Assembly (NCBI GenBank): GCA_031771865.1
Contig: JASISA010000001.1
Coordinates: 2,356,001-2,420,000, forward strand
DNA: 64,000 nt
Source: Nothophaeocryptopus gaeumannii
Lineage: Eukaryota > Ascomycota > Dothideomycetes > Mycosphaerellales > Mycosphaerellaceae
Direction: 5' to 3'
The notes under the pieces were generated by a model. It saw only the letters and a list, made by a program, of their open reading frames with translations, was not told the DNA's origin and searched no databases. Below are positions 21,501 to 32,446 of the stretch, one piece after another. Both the position numbers and the translations under genes were made by a program. Position 1 is the first letter of the stretch. Every line of letters starts with the position of its first letter.

Positions 21501-24294
21501 GCGCTCGAATTCGAGCGCATCACAACACTCGTAGCTGCCAGCATGAAGCAAGCAGAGCAACTTGTGTGTCTTTGTGCAGACGTATCGCGAAAGATGGCAA
21601 TAAGTTTTGCAGAACGTGCAAATCACTTCCTCCTCCTCCGTGCTGGGGTCGATCAACTCTGGCTCGTTCTTGTAGCGAGGGCCGAGATATGCCTCTTCCG
21701 GCTGAGCTCCAGACTCGGCTTCCGGACTGTTGAGGAACTGCTGTCGCACGGACAGCTCTTCATCGCGCATCCTCTCCATTGCTGGTGCCAACCATTTGGC
21801 TGTCCTAATGGTGTGGTCGCGTGACGCTGCGGTGAGCAGAAGCTCATCGTGCGAGAAGCAAGGCTGCTTCCTGTAGTCCCTGAGACGTCTCACTCCTTCC
21901 TCTCCAAAGGGCTCCCAATCATGTGGCGCGAAGTTGACCGCTTCGTTGAAGTTGAAGCCGTGGTTGAAGCCGGCGTGGTAGGCTCGCGGGAAAGTGATGA
22001 CGAACTCGCCGGCATGCTGATCGATCGCATACACGCGTACTCCGGCTTTTCGCAGCTTGTCTGGCTTCGCTAGTGTGACCAACTGGAAAAGCAGATCTGG
22101 CTGCGTCTCGAACAGCTCCGGCACTTCTTGCTTCATTGCATCTTCGAATTTATAGGAATCTTCTCCAGGAATACCGTACCAGGTCTTTGTCTCACCAAAG
22201 TGTTGATAATTTGCGGAGTACGTGTAGTGGTCTTCATTGTGCCAGCAAAAGGTCGAAAAGATCATTCCCACGTACAGCCAAGGCACCGTCATGCCAGAGA
22301 CATCAGACTTGATGTGGCGGAATAGTGATTCCTTGTCGAATGGCATGATGTTCAAGTTCCAAGGATCGGTCGAATACGGATCGCGAGGGTGCTTCTCGAT
22401 CGTCGGGAAGCCGCTACCATGCGTCGTCGAATGAATATCAGCACCGTATTCAACCTCGGTCGCATCGGACATGTCTTCTACCAGTCGCCAAAACTCGCGC
22501 TCAATGTCTTCCTCTTCGAGATGATGTTTCTGCTCGCTGAATGGGCTGTATTGTCGCGGAATGGTGTTGAAGTGGTGCTGCTTGAATTCGTTCGCCTTGC
22601 GCTGGAAACCGGAGAGCGAGTATACATCACCCTCCTCGAAGCCGTACTCGTTCGTGCCTACCAAACAGCGCGGGCAGTGCCACTCGTGCTCCGGAGGCTG
22701 CTTCAGTGGAGGCTCGAGGCAGTACATATGATATGCAGCATCGCAGCTTTCGCAATGCAGAAGCTTATGCGACTCGTCCGACTTCAGGCAGTTTTCACAA
22801 ACCTCTCCAGGTCTGAAGTTGCCCTTATCGCGTGTTGCGAGATACTTCGCATGACCCATTCGAGAGTGGTGCATGTTGCTACCAGCAACTGTGGGGACAT
22901 CCTTCCGTAACCGCTTACTCCGCCGATTCATCATATCCACCTCCTCAGGCGTCAACTCGCTATGTTGTCGCTTGAGGGCAGCCACTCCGTTTGGATGAGG
23001 AGCAATCAATTGCGGACCCAAGTTCGAAGGCGTACCCTGTTCTGATCGTTGAGGTGTTGCGCTGTTCGAATGATTCATACCGTTTGCAGAGTCGACAGAC
23101 GTGAAGGACGGAGTGGGTGCAGGCTGCGCATTGACCGGCGTGAAACCACCAGCATTGACAGGCGTAAAACCACCAGTGGACGGCTGCGGACGCGGAGGCG
23201 GTGGTTGCGGCTGTGGTGTCTCTTGCGGTGTGTGTAGACCGGGCTGTGGCGGCTGCGGACTGTGGCCATTCATAGAGGCATGCAGAGCGGCTGAAGCCTG
23301 ATAGATAGGAGCATGGTCCTGAGGACCTGATCCCGGCGGTCTCTTTGCCGGTGATGGACCAGGCGACGGCGTATACGGCCCGCCGTTGAGTGCCTCAAGG
23401 TGCTGCTGAACACCGGGCTTGGCCATTCTCAAATACTCCTCATACGGCAGAAGCCACTTCTGGTAGGAGTTCTTGAGCGATGTCGAGAGTGACGACATTA
23501 TCTTGCCGCTGTAGCCAAGATCCCTTCCAACTTCAGCCCATCTCTTGCCCTTGCAGACCATCTCAAATCCACCTTTGCGTTCCACCGTCTTCTTCAGGCG
23601 ATATAGATCGAGTGGTCGCTTATCGACACTTGGGAAACGATTCAAATTGTGACCATTCTGCTTGTGGAACTTGGCAAGCTGATCCAGATAATCGTTGTTC
23701 ACGCGATTGCCTCCTTCTACGGAGTTGAGCTCTTGTCGTCGGGTTCGGAAGTGGAAACGCTACAACAACGTCACGTCAGTCATTTACTTTCGAGGATGCA
23801 TCGTTTTGCTCTCGTATGCTGGCAACATTTCGACATACCTCAGTGTTGATCGCAAAAGTTGGGGTCCAACTCTCCGGTGGAACAACCTTCACAATGCCGT
23901 ACCTGCTGCCCTCCGGCGCAATCTTGCGCATGTACTCCATCGGATCGCGGAACTCCTCTTCGGTAGGTCGATATATGGGTGCATTCGGAATCTCGAACAG
24001 TCGTTGCGTTCGCTGCCGCTCCTGTGGTCGCAGATTCGGCTGCCCTCTACGCTCGACCGAGGTCAGGTCCAGCGGCTCCGCCCGCCGTGCACTTAAAGGT
24101 ATCGCATGGTTGTTTCCGGACGGTGGTCCATTCAAGGTGCCTGGAGCAGATGGAGGCGCCAGTTTTTTCGCCCTCTGTGCTGCTGCATCCGCCGATAAGC
24201 TTGGAACAGGCGACTCTCCCATGGGCTGCACCGGAAGCGGCTGCTGCATGATGTTGGTGGCAGGACCTCCGCCCATGCTGGGAGGCACCACCAT
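18570..24294 (-). CDS. kdmB: KDM5-type histone H3K4 demethylase (JmjN-ARID-PHD-JmjC-PHD), 1881 aa
   Basis: Chromatin demethylase acting on methylated H3K4 in the nucleus. Exon 1 (23839-24294) carries JmjN at about 104-145 (IPNAPIYRPTEEEF). The intron is 23760-23838. Exon 2 (18570-23759) carries ARID (about 170-265), PHD1 (about 473-517, CENCLKSDE ... HCPRC) and JmjC (about 636-770), with Fe-binding His659/Glu661 (CWHNED) and His747 (YHAGFNHGFN). A C5HC2 zinc finger (about 866-920), a PLU-1-like coiled-coil region and PHD2 (near 1338-1385, FCICRKQEAGMMIECELC) follow, then a Pro/Ser/Gly-rich disordered tail. All cofactor residues are intact. Fungal relatives are KdmB and Lid2. The 5.2-kb second exon without introns is notable but open throughout. 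Confidence 0.94.
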
Positions 24295-25091
24295 ATTCGG
24301 TCTATCGGGCCGCTATGGCCAAGCTGTATCGTTTATCGCAATCGATGATGGTATTTGTGGTGCTGTGTGGTGCCGGAGAGAAAGGGTGGTGGTATAGCAT
24401 GGAATCGGCAGTAATATGCGGAGCGACGTCCCTTGATCTGCGGAGATGCGATCAGTAAGGAACTATGAATACATCACGCGGATGCCGGCGACGGCAACGA
24501 CGGTGACAGATGGCGGCAGGCTGGTTCGGCGGCTCGATGGGGTCGGTATGCGGGATATCTAGACGTCAGCAAGTGGGAGAAAGGGTCGATGGGTTGACAG
24601 ACAGCGAGCCAGCGAGCGACGAACTTGGGTCTGGACAGATGGCGTCCGTGCGCTAGTTGGGCTTCCTATCTTCCGCCTCAAACTTTCGAATCTCCTTACA
24701 TGCCATTTCAACTTGTACATGAAAGCAGTTGCACGAACCTGCGGATATCCGAGCACAGCACATAGCTTTCGATGTTAATGACGCCTCTAAGTCCACTACA
24801 AATGTTGAGTATGCATGAGAGACGACCAGAACTGGGAGGATCGAAGGCAACTGTCGCTGCCGAAAAGTGGAGCCTGACGTCGAGAGGTCCAATCGGAAGT
24901 GTAGCACACGACTGGGGGCGTAGTTCTGAGAACTTCATCCGCGACCTCACTTGCTTTGAGCAGCGAACATCAACATCAACACCTAATCATCGAGGAGATG
25001 CGACCGTCTTGAGAAGACCCCAATAGTCAAGAACGAATACTGAACATACTCTGACAGTAACACTCAGAGACTATCTTCTTGTTATGAAAAG
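24295..25091. promoter_or_regulatory. Divergent promoter, demethylase / SLX1
   Basis: A 797-bp gap between divergent genes. The demethylase side should include a 5' UTR. No ORF or specific element is supported. Confidence 0.45.
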
Positions 25092-26162
25092 ATGGACAAA
25101 ACCATCGCGCCCATCCCAGCATTCTACGCGTGCTACCTCTTGAGGTCAATAGCTCGGCATTCCTCGCTCTACATCGGCAGCACTCCGAATCCACGGCGTC
25201 GACTCCGTCAACACAATGGCGAGTCCAAAGGCGGCGCACATCGAACATCGAAAGACTCGCTGCGGCCATGGGAGATGACATGTCTCGTGACTGGGTTTCC
25301 CAGCAAGATTGCTGCACTGCAATTTGAGTAAGTTGACGCACTGTTCAAGGAGCTTTCATTGCATCCGGCTTGGAGCAAAACCTGCTGCCATGGTGCAAGT
25401 ACTGATCGGACCATTAGATGGGCATGGCAGAACCCCAACCTCACGCGCCACATCACGGCAGAATCACGCATCACTCAGTCAAGAACGACTTCACGAGTCT
25501 CGCCTAAGACTGGGAAAGTTCGAAAACGGTCTGCGCGACCACGTATGACGCTCAACGATCGGTTGCGGAACCTCCATCTACTGCTGCGCGCGCACAGCTT
25601 TGCAAGATGGCCATTGCAGTTGACTTTCTACTCCGTGGATGTCCACAAAGTCTGGATGAAACTTATTGAGCATACGACCGATCGGCTGCGTCCTGGGTTC
25701 TCAGTTAGGGTGGATAAGTCTTGTAGAGCAGAAACTGCAGACGACTCCCGGCCAGCAGAACCAAGCGGGATTCAAGCTGTAGATGTCGGATATGATAGCT
25801 TGAAGCCTCACCTCCAGAAGAGCCAAGCTACGTTCAGCGATGACAAAGCATCTCATTGCATTGTCTGCCATGCTACCACACCTGCAACTGGCGCAGCAAC
25901 ATTGGTCTGTCCTACTGAGAGCTGCAATGCCGTCTACCACGTCCAATGCTTGTCCGCTGCATTTCTCAAATCCGAGCCAATAGGCCGCAATGCACTCATC
26001 CCAACCAGCGGCCTCTGTCCAGCTTGCAAATCCGAGCTTCGATGGGTGGATCTCGTGAAGGAGCTCAGCCTGAGAATGCGTGGCGAAAAGGAGATCAAGG
26101 CAGTCTTCAAGCTAAAACGAGCGAAGAAGAGCGCCATGACAGCTGCTCAAGAGATGAACTAG
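25092..26162 (+). CDS. SLX1: SLX1 structure-specific endonuclease subunit, 326 aa, tail frameshifted
   Basis: Catalytic subunit of the SLX1-SLX4 nuclease that cuts branched DNA. Exon 1 (25092-25327) encodes the GIY-YIG domain: FYACYLLRS...LYIGSTPNPRRRLRQHNGE. The intron (25328-25417) is followed by WAWQNP, standard for the family. The C-terminal RING/PHD-like zinc domain, CIVCHA ... CNAVYHVQC ... CPACKSEL, is complete (about residues 228-292). The frame closes at TAG 26160-26162 after QEMN. One missing base near 26153 would instead continue into an acidic Ser/Asp/Glu tail ending DSDWDEAELLT at 26353. The catalytic and zinc domains are unaffected. Confidence 0.9.
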
Positions 26163-26353
26163 ATTCATCGGAGGATGAAGACGATCCGCTCGATATGGTC
26201 CTGGACGAAAGCGACGAGGATACGGCTTCGAAGAGACTGCGAAGTGATCCGACTGCCGAGCGACGAGCAGCTGCGTCTAAGCGACCAGAGACGCCGAAGT
26301 CAGAACCTGTCATTCAGGACAGTGACTGGGATGAAGCAGAGCTGCTGACTTGA
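26163..26353 (+). pseudogene. Out-of-frame acidic tail of SLX1
   Basis: An open stretch in the +1 frame relative to SLX1, with an ELDSSEDEDDPLDMVL start and DSDWDEAELLT end. Acidic tails of this kind close fungal SLX1 proteins as I recall them. No GT-AG intron of sensible size joins the two frames. It is therefore either a real one-base deletion or a sequence error. Confidence 0.55.
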
Positions 26354-26440
26354 TGCGCTAGCTCCAATTGTCCGTACGAGGACCAGAATGGTATGGCCAA
26401 ATTTTAGGCGAAGGGAACCTCAAGGGGGTATTTCGACATT

Positions 26441-28010
26441 TCAAGGCTCCTTCTCAGCAAAGCCTTGCGCCTCTAAGTCGGCTGCACCAGCCTCTACGCT
26501 TGGCACTTCAGCCTCTGCCAGTTTCATTTTTCCATCGTTCAGGATCTGGTCGTCACCCAATGTCTGGAAAGCCGCAGGATTCTTCTTTCCCTCACCTGGT
26601 CCCTCAGACTTAAACTGATACCCTCTGACCCTATCCTCGTGGTCAGCTTTAGCCATCAATTTCGAGGCATGGCCCATGTATATGTACCTAGGACCTTGGC
26701 CAGTCTTTGCGGGCAATTCGACTTCATACTTCTGCTCGAAATAACCGACACGTTCCTCGAACTTATCGTCTGCTATGCTCTGACGAATACCGGCGAAGAA
26801 GAGATCCATGATGTGGTGATTGTGGATCTGGAGGAGCACCCATCCTAGCATCTCTTTGGCGGCGAGGAGATGTTGGATATAGGCTCTGTGGTGGTTTGTG
26901 CAAGCGTAGCATTGGCAGTATTTCGAGAGAGGGGAGAGGTCGACGGCGTGCGAAGGAGACCACATGTCTATTCCAAGGGACAGAGGCTCGGATGGGTTTC
27001 CATCATTGGAGGAGCCGAATTCAAAGTCCAATGCGATGCCCGCGTCTGTGGCAGTGCCAACGAAGGGGACGACCAGCATGTCGAGACCAAGACAGACCTG
27101 GTAGAGGATATCTCGTGGTGTCTTCGGAACAGTGAAGCCAAGTCGAGGTAGATGGGCCAGTTGATCCGGCAAATCCTCCAGGGCGTCTAGACTGAAGAAC
27201 GACAGACCTGAGATGCTATCCGCGAATCTCCCCTGCAGCTCATCGACGAAGAATTGCTGTTTTGCGCAGGAGATGGGCGAGAGAGAAGCAAAGAGCTTCG
27301 CTTGTTTCTTCTCCCCGCCTGACAATCCGCGAACATCGATATGCTCCTGAAGCCACTCAATATTCCGATCCGTAGCCTTCTCCATCCTCTTATTCCCCAA
27401 ACTACGCTCATATGGTATATCACCCAACGCGACCAGTATATCAGGCTGTAGTCTCTCCGTATCGTTCGCATAAGCCTCTGCGGCGAGGTATCTGAATCCT
27501 ACAGCCGTACATACCGATATCGTGGTATTCGTATTCGAATTGGCTTCAGGTGCAGCAACGGGAGGAGCTCGTCTCGCTCCTAGAACCAGCAACGCGTCAT
27601 CTTGCAGGGCAATAAACCTTCTCAACGGCGACGCTCTATTCGGAGCTTGAAACTCATATATAGGCGGAACATGTCGAGGTGCTTTCTCAATGACTACATT
27701 ACACCCAAACTGTAAGCCTTCCCGTCAGCCATGTCGCATTTAGGCCGGGCTCTGCAAAGAGCAACTCACAGTCTTCCAAAGCAATATATACCCCGCTGAT
27801 ATTCGTATCTCGTCTGAATGTATCCTGCGTGATGTGTGGCACAACACCACGTGAGGTGTTGCCGAGATAATGTGGTGTGTCGATGATCTTCCGTCCCGGG
27901 AATGCGAGTCGTCCTAGGCGAGGTCCAAGGCTCTGCTGACCTGCAGATTTGATGACGCCGAACATCTCATCTGCTAGATCAGTCAGATTTCCGTTCGCGT
28001 GGCCGTTCAT
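26441..28010 (-). CDS. QTRT2: Queuine tRNA-ribosyltransferase accessory subunit 2-like, 505 aa
   Basis: Non-catalytic partner of the TGT enzyme that puts queuine into the wobble position of GUN-anticodon tRNAs, typically at the mitochondrial surface. Exon 1 (27770-28010) includes LGRLAFPGRKIIDTPHYLG and TSRGVVPHITQD. A 52-nt intron (27718-27769) is followed by exon 2 (26441-27717). Splicing to the gggaag acceptor gives IALEDCLQFGCNVVIEKAP in frame; the alternative cttacag acceptor hits a stop. The zinc site CQCYACTNHHRAYIQHLL and a downstream His (IHNHH) are present, as is GLSGG. The C-terminal 50 residues are polar. Divergent from thymidylate kinase with 182 bp between. Confidence 0.88.
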
Positions 28011-28192
28011 TGTGTCGATGCAGATAGCATTGGAGAGTCTAGGAGGATTTGTCTGGTCGTGGGCAGAGAGAGATGTTGGAAATTAGGATCCCGAAATCCG
28101 ACAAAACGCGTCGCGTCTTCCACTTTCACATCTACTTTCACTTTTTCCCGCGAACACCACCTTCTCACTAACACTTCTCCAAACCCAACGCG

Positions 28193-28891
28193 ATGCCCGC
28201 AACTCAAGGCCACGGTCATTCCACCCACACCCTCCCGCAACGCGGCCACCTAATCGTCTTCGAAGGCCTCGACCGCTCTGGAAAATCCACCCAATGCGCC
28301 TCCCTCGTCTCCCACCTCTCCTCCATCAAAACCCACCCCGTCCAGCATATGCGCTTCCCCAACCGCACAACTCCCATAGGCCAAATGATAAACTCCTACC
28401 TCACAGGCTCTTCCCAACAAGAAGACCACGCAATCCACCTACTCTTCTCCGCGAATCGATGGGAAGCAGCACCAGATATCATACAGCAACTTACCAAAGG
28501 CACAACAGTCGTGATTGATCGGTATTACTATTCGGGCTGTGTCTACTCCGCCGCGAAACAAAATCCTACAATGGATTTGGCGTGGTGTAGGAATATGGAA
28601 GTCGGACTGCCACGGCCAGACTTGTGTTTGTTTCTGGATATTGCTGCGGGAGATGCTGCGAAGCGGGGAGGGTTTGGGACGGAGAGATATGAGAAGCAAG
28701 AGATGCAAGATCGGGTGAGGGCCTTGTTTGCTGAGATGAGAACGCATGAGGATGAAAAGGAGGATATTGTTGTCGTTGATGCTGGAGGGAGTGTGGAAGA
28801 GGTGGAGGAGAGGATACAAGATATCGTTGAGGAACGGCTTGGGAGTGTTGCGAATCAGTCCAGGCCTTTGAGACATATTCGGCCCTGGTGA
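28193..28891 (+). CDS. CDC8: Thymidylate kinase, 232 aa
   Basis: Converts dTMP to dTDP for DNA synthesis. The P-loop is FEGLDRSGKSTQ at about residues 23-34. The DRY motif is VIDRYYYSGCVYSAAKQ, and the LID region LARG-equivalent lies in AAKRGGFGTERYEK. Single exon; ATG at 28193 in a GCG context. Length is close to other eukaryotic enzymes, with a short extra N-terminus. It ends convergently with the AIM6-like gene 85 bp away. Confidence 0.94.
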   Translation: MPATQGHGHSTHTLPQRGHLIVFEGLDRSGKSTQCASLVSHLSSIKTHPVQHMRFPNRTTPIGQMINSYLTGSSQQEDHAIHLLFSANRWEAAPDIIQQLTKGTTVVIDRYYYSGCVYSAAKQNPTMDLAWCRNMEVGLPRPDLCLFLDIAAGDAAKRGGFGTERYEKQEMQDRVRALFAEMRTHEDEKEDIVVVDAGGSVEEVEERIQDIVEERLGSVANQSRPLRHIRPW

Positions 28892-28976
28892 GGACCGTTT
28901 CGACACACCTACACGACAGATACAGCAGTATCAGCGGAAGGACCTATGTACAAGACACTGGAGACGATATTATGGC

Positions 28977-29921
28977 TTATCCGCAATTATCCCAAAAGTT
29001 CGCCGCACCCTCCAAATCGTCGACATTGATCAAATCAACCCCAGCATCCCACAAAATCCTCCAAATCGCATTCCTCGTTCCAACAGGCCAACCGGGCTGA
29101 TCCCAATACCGGACCTTAATCCCCTTATCATGCGCAGTCTTGATCTGGCTCTGAAGCAACGCCTGCTGAGTCTGATTGAACTTCTGAGCCCGAACATCCC
29201 CGAACTGCGCAGCGAAATCCGTACTAGCGATGGGAGAGACATTGGAGGTGATATTGCTCTGCACGGTAGCGAGTTGGCTGAGTTGAGCATCAAAGAAGTA
29301 GTCTCTGTGCTGAACGGGTTGGACTTGGTTGAGAGGAGTGTTGCCTGTTCCTACGACGGTTACTGGACCAGATGTGACGCCTGTGCCGTTGAATGTGGTT
29401 AGGTAGCCGGCGTCGCGGAGTGGTTGCAGGGCCTTGACGACGTATGGCCAGGTTGTCGGTCCGTCCGTCTTTACGTCTACGAAGAGGTAGAGAGTCTGTC
29501 CGCTCGAAGTATCGTATACGCCATTCTTGGTAGGTAAGCTCGATACGGACGTCGAATTTGGGTTCTGTCTCCTCAGAACACTCAGAATCGGCTGGATGTA
29601 CAGAGCATCAAATGTCCTGGCATCCGTCAAAGCGCTCTCTTCATGGCCAATATGGAGAGTTCCGTTCTTGAGCCAGACATCCGCTTCGACACTGATGGCT
29701 CCAACCGAGAGGGCGGAGTAGAATGGGATTGGCCTCCAGTAATCGTTATGGCTGTGGAAGTTCTTAGGAACAATTTCCTGAGTCAAAGCGGTAGGATAAG
29801 TATAGAGAGGTCCCTTCTCTGCTCCCTTCAAGATTTGCTGCAGACCCTCCGAGAGCTGAATGTCTGATTGTGCGGCCGCAAGGCCAACAATGGCCCAACT
29901 AGAGAGGATTGAGGAACGCAT
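28977..29921 (-). CDS. AIM6: AIM6-like PLC-type phosphodiesterase, secreted, 314 aa
   Basis: Single exon. The signal peptide is MRSSILSSWAIVGLAAAQS. The barrel start HSHNDYWRPIPFYSAL and the acidic SVEADVWLKNGTLHIGHEE follow the PI-PLC/GDPD-like TIM-barrel pattern of altered-inheritance-of-mitochondria protein 6. KVRYWDQPGWPVGTRNAIW and DLINVDDLEG close the barrel. The His/Glu/Asp metal-binding positions appear intact. The biochemical substrate of AIM6 proteins is not established. Several N-x-S/T sites fit an exported protein. Confidence 0.85.
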   Translation of the reverse strand: MRSSILSSWAIVGLAAAQSDIQLSEGLQQILKGAEKGPLYTYPTALTQEIVPKNFHSHNDYWRPIPFYSALSVGAISVEADVWLKNGTLHIGHEESALTDARTFDALYIQPILSVLRRQNPNSTSVSSLPTKNGVYDTSSGQTLYLFVDVKTDGPTTWPYVVKALQPLRDAGYLTTFNGTGVTSGPVTVVGTGNTPLNQVQPVQHRDYFFDAQLSQLATVQSNITSNVSPIASTDFAAQFGDVRAQKFNQTQQALLQSQIKTAHDKGIKVRYWDQPGWPVGTRNAIWRILWDAGVDLINVDDLEGAANFWDNCG

Positions 29922-30522
29922 GTTGGCGAGGACAAAGATGGAAGATGCAAGACTTACGATTTCTCTCTTACAGGGACATGTCGAACTTTTTGATCTTCAA
30001 TCTGCATGGCAGCTCTGGTTCCTGCGGCAGTGACGACAGCAGCATTGTGATGGTGGAAAAAGGCCAATGGCAATGAGCACGTGGCGATGCACGGATGTCG
30101 ACAGCGTTGCCGATGTTCCGAGTCCGCGGACCTCGCCTAAGAGGAGATTGCACCTCGTCTTTCTTCAACTTCACATACAACTTCTGCTCGTGTATGGATC
30201 GCGACAGCTAAGAAGTGTGGAGGTTGAGGTGGTTTCGACTGTGGCACAGCAACACGGGTCTGCGGGGGTTGCGCCCAAGAATTCGTGCCGATGCGGGCAC
30301 AACTGCGAAGAATGGCGCCGCGATCCTTCGAGCTGGTATTGTGGTATGTGGACGTCTCGATAAGATGCTACTGCTGCTCTTGTTCGAAGTGAGATTACAC
30401 ATCTATATATGGGGATTCTTGCGACTCGCGCAGTATGACATTCGGAAGGGGACGCACGAGTACTCATTGTGTTTAGCTGTTTTCTGCTGTCCAACGGGCG
30501 TTGATCAGAACTGCAAAGAACG
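29922..30522. promoter_or_regulatory. Divergent promoter, AIM6 / P450
   Basis: A 601-bp gap between divergent genes. A TATA-like ctatatatggg lies at 30403-30413, about 110 bp before the P450 ATG. Short ORFs on the minus strand have no support. Confidence 0.45.
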
Positions 30523-32265
30523 ATGGACAGCCTGACAGGTGTAAAGATGTCGTGGCACCTTTCGCCAGGCGTCTTGATACTCATGGCCATCGGAGTAGTC
30601 TCACTAATCGTATTCACGTTACTTGGACCGCGAAAAGATGCACGAGAACCGCCATACATCAAAACCACGATCCCGCTCATCGGCCACGTCGTCAACATGA
30701 TGATCCAAGGGCAAGGATACTTCCGCCAGATGGCATCGCGATACCACTCTCCAGTCTTCACACTGCAGATGCCGACCGGCAAGATCTATACAGTCGCATC
30801 CCCAGACTGGGTCGCGGCAATCCTCAGAACTCATCACAAAACCATCAGCGCAGCGCCTCTCGTCTGTGGAGCTATGGAACACATCTTCGGTATGGACCAC
30901 GAAACCATGACCATCATTCGATCCAGTGAGCACGGCGAGCAAGGAAAGAAAGGTATGCTGGAAGAAGGCTCCACGGTCATGGGTGAAGCACTAGCTCCTG
31001 GAATCCACCTCGATGATATGATCAGAGCAGTCCTCCTCGAAGAAGCGAACATGGTCAACACTCTCGCTCCTGGAAACGCTACTCAAGAGCTAAGCCTCTG
31101 GACATGGATCCGCCATAACTTCTCAATGGCTTCCATGACAGCGATCTACGGCCCTCAGAACCCCTTCGCTGTAGATCCATCCCTGGAATCAGATCATTGG
31201 ACGTTCGACGGCAGTGCTGCCATATTCATGCTCGCACCTGCACCCTCTTTCACAGTGAGCAAAGCATACCAGGCCCGCGCCCGTCTCTTCAAAGGCTGGG
31301 AGAAATGGGTCAATAATGAGGAGTATAAAAATGCGTCCCACTTCATTCAACAAAGAGCAAAATACATCCTTGAAACACATGGAATCTCGAAGAAGATGTA
31401 CGCGCGTGGCGAGACGAGCATGACGTTTGGCGTCTTATCAAACACGATCCCAACAGGTTTCTGGCTGCTCTGCTACATCTTCTCCGACCCAGACCTCCTC
31501 GCACAAATCCGCGAAGAAGTCGACGCTTGCACAAGAACCATTCCCTCCTCCAGTGGCGGTACCAAACAGAAGCAAAAGAAAACAATCTCTCTTCCACTCC
31601 TCAAAACCTCTTGCCCCCTCCTGCTTGCCTCTTTCCGCGAAACCCTCCGCCTAGTAGCGAATTTCTCCGCCATGCGTTCTGTGACGGCCGATACCCTCGT
31701 CACGAACCCATCCACAAACGAGACGTTACTTTTTAAAAAGGGAAGTCTGGTCCAAATCGCCAGCAGCATTCTTCATTCCAACCCTGAAGTCTGGGGCGAC
31801 GATACAGATACTTTCAATCCAAGACGTTTCCTACCGGCAGACTATACCAACCACGATGGTCAACTGAAACCGGGACAAGATACCAGTACCACTGCTACCG
31901 CAGACGAAAAGAAGAAAATCATCGACCCAGCCGCCGCCCCTCCCATCCACACCCCCACCTCCTCCTGCTCTACTAAATCAAAACCTCACCCCGGAAATTG
32001 GAGACCTTTCGGCTCCCACACCCACATCTGTCTCGGCCGACACTTTGCACAATCCGAAATCCTCGCCTTAGCGGCTATATTCGTCGCAGGGTTCGAGATT
32101 GTTGATCGGGGAAAGGAGAGTGGGTTTACGACGGCACCTGGATTACCGAATTGGAAAGCGCCGATGGGGGCTACGGTGGTTACTCTTCCAAGGGGGGAAG
32201 GGTGTGAGGTTGATGTTCGGAGGAGGAAGGGGTCTGAGGGGGTTGAATGGGGGCTTGAGTTGTAG
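30523..32265 (+). CDS. Cytochrome P450, CYP7/8-like, 580 aa
   Basis: ER-anchored monooxygenase with an N-terminal membrane segment (GVLILMAIGVVSLIVFTLLG, residues 15-34). The I-helix reads FGVLSNTIPTGFWLL, the Asn/Thr form of the CYP7/CYP8 group. The ExxR helix is FRETLRLV. The PERF-like region is FNPRRFLP. The heme loop reads FGSHTHICLGRHFAQ: the Phe, the axial Cys and the Gly after it are present, but the usual Gly four positions before the Cys is His. A Pro/Ser/Lys-rich insertion of about 60 residues precedes the heme loop. No introns. The substrate is unknown; relatives include sterol 7-hydroxylase-like fungal P450s. Convergent with MET12. Confidence 0.88.
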   Translation: MDSLTGVKMSWHLSPGVLILMAIGVVSLIVFTLLGPRKDAREPPYIKTTIPLIGHVVNMMIQGQGYFRQMASRYHSPVFTLQMPTGKIYTVASPDWVAAILRTHHKTISAAPLVCGAMEHIFGMDHETMTIIRSSEHGEQGKKGMLEEGSTVMGEALAPGIHLDDMIRAVLLEEANMVNTLAPGNATQELSLWTWIRHNFSMASMTAIYGPQNPFAVDPSLESDHWTFDGSAAIFMLAPAPSFTVSKAYQARARLFKGWEKWVNNEEYKNASHFIQQRAKYILETHGISKKMYARGETSMTFGVLSNTIPTGFWLLCYIFSDPDLLAQIREEVDACTRTIPSSSGGTKQKQKKTISLPLLKTSCPLLLASFRETLRLVANFSAMRSVTADTLVTNPSTNETLLFKKGSLVQIASSILHSNPEVWGDDTDTFNPRRFLPADYTNHDGQLKPGQDTSTTATADEKKKIIDPAAAPPIHTPTSSCSTKSKPHPGNWRPFGSHTHICLGRHFAQSEILALAAIFVAGFEIVDRGKESGFTTAPGLPNWKAPMGATVVTLPRGEGCEVDVRRRKGSEGVEWGLEL

Positions 32266-32446
32266 GTATGTAGATAAGAGAGAGGATGGAAGATTGCATG
32301 CATTTGTGTCATTCACGCCCAGTGGCGCGTTTCCATTCCTACGCTCGCGTGCTTGCTCCAACGCCTAGTTCGCCTCGCTATGCTCGCTACATCACATCAC
32401 ACCACACCAATCCATTCAATGAATCTCGAACCACATCATATCGTCC

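Noticed and set aside
2925..32265. Secondary-metabolite gene cluster (regulator, SDR, monooxygenase, P450)
   Set aside because: No core synthase is present and housekeeping genes are interspersed over 30 kb.
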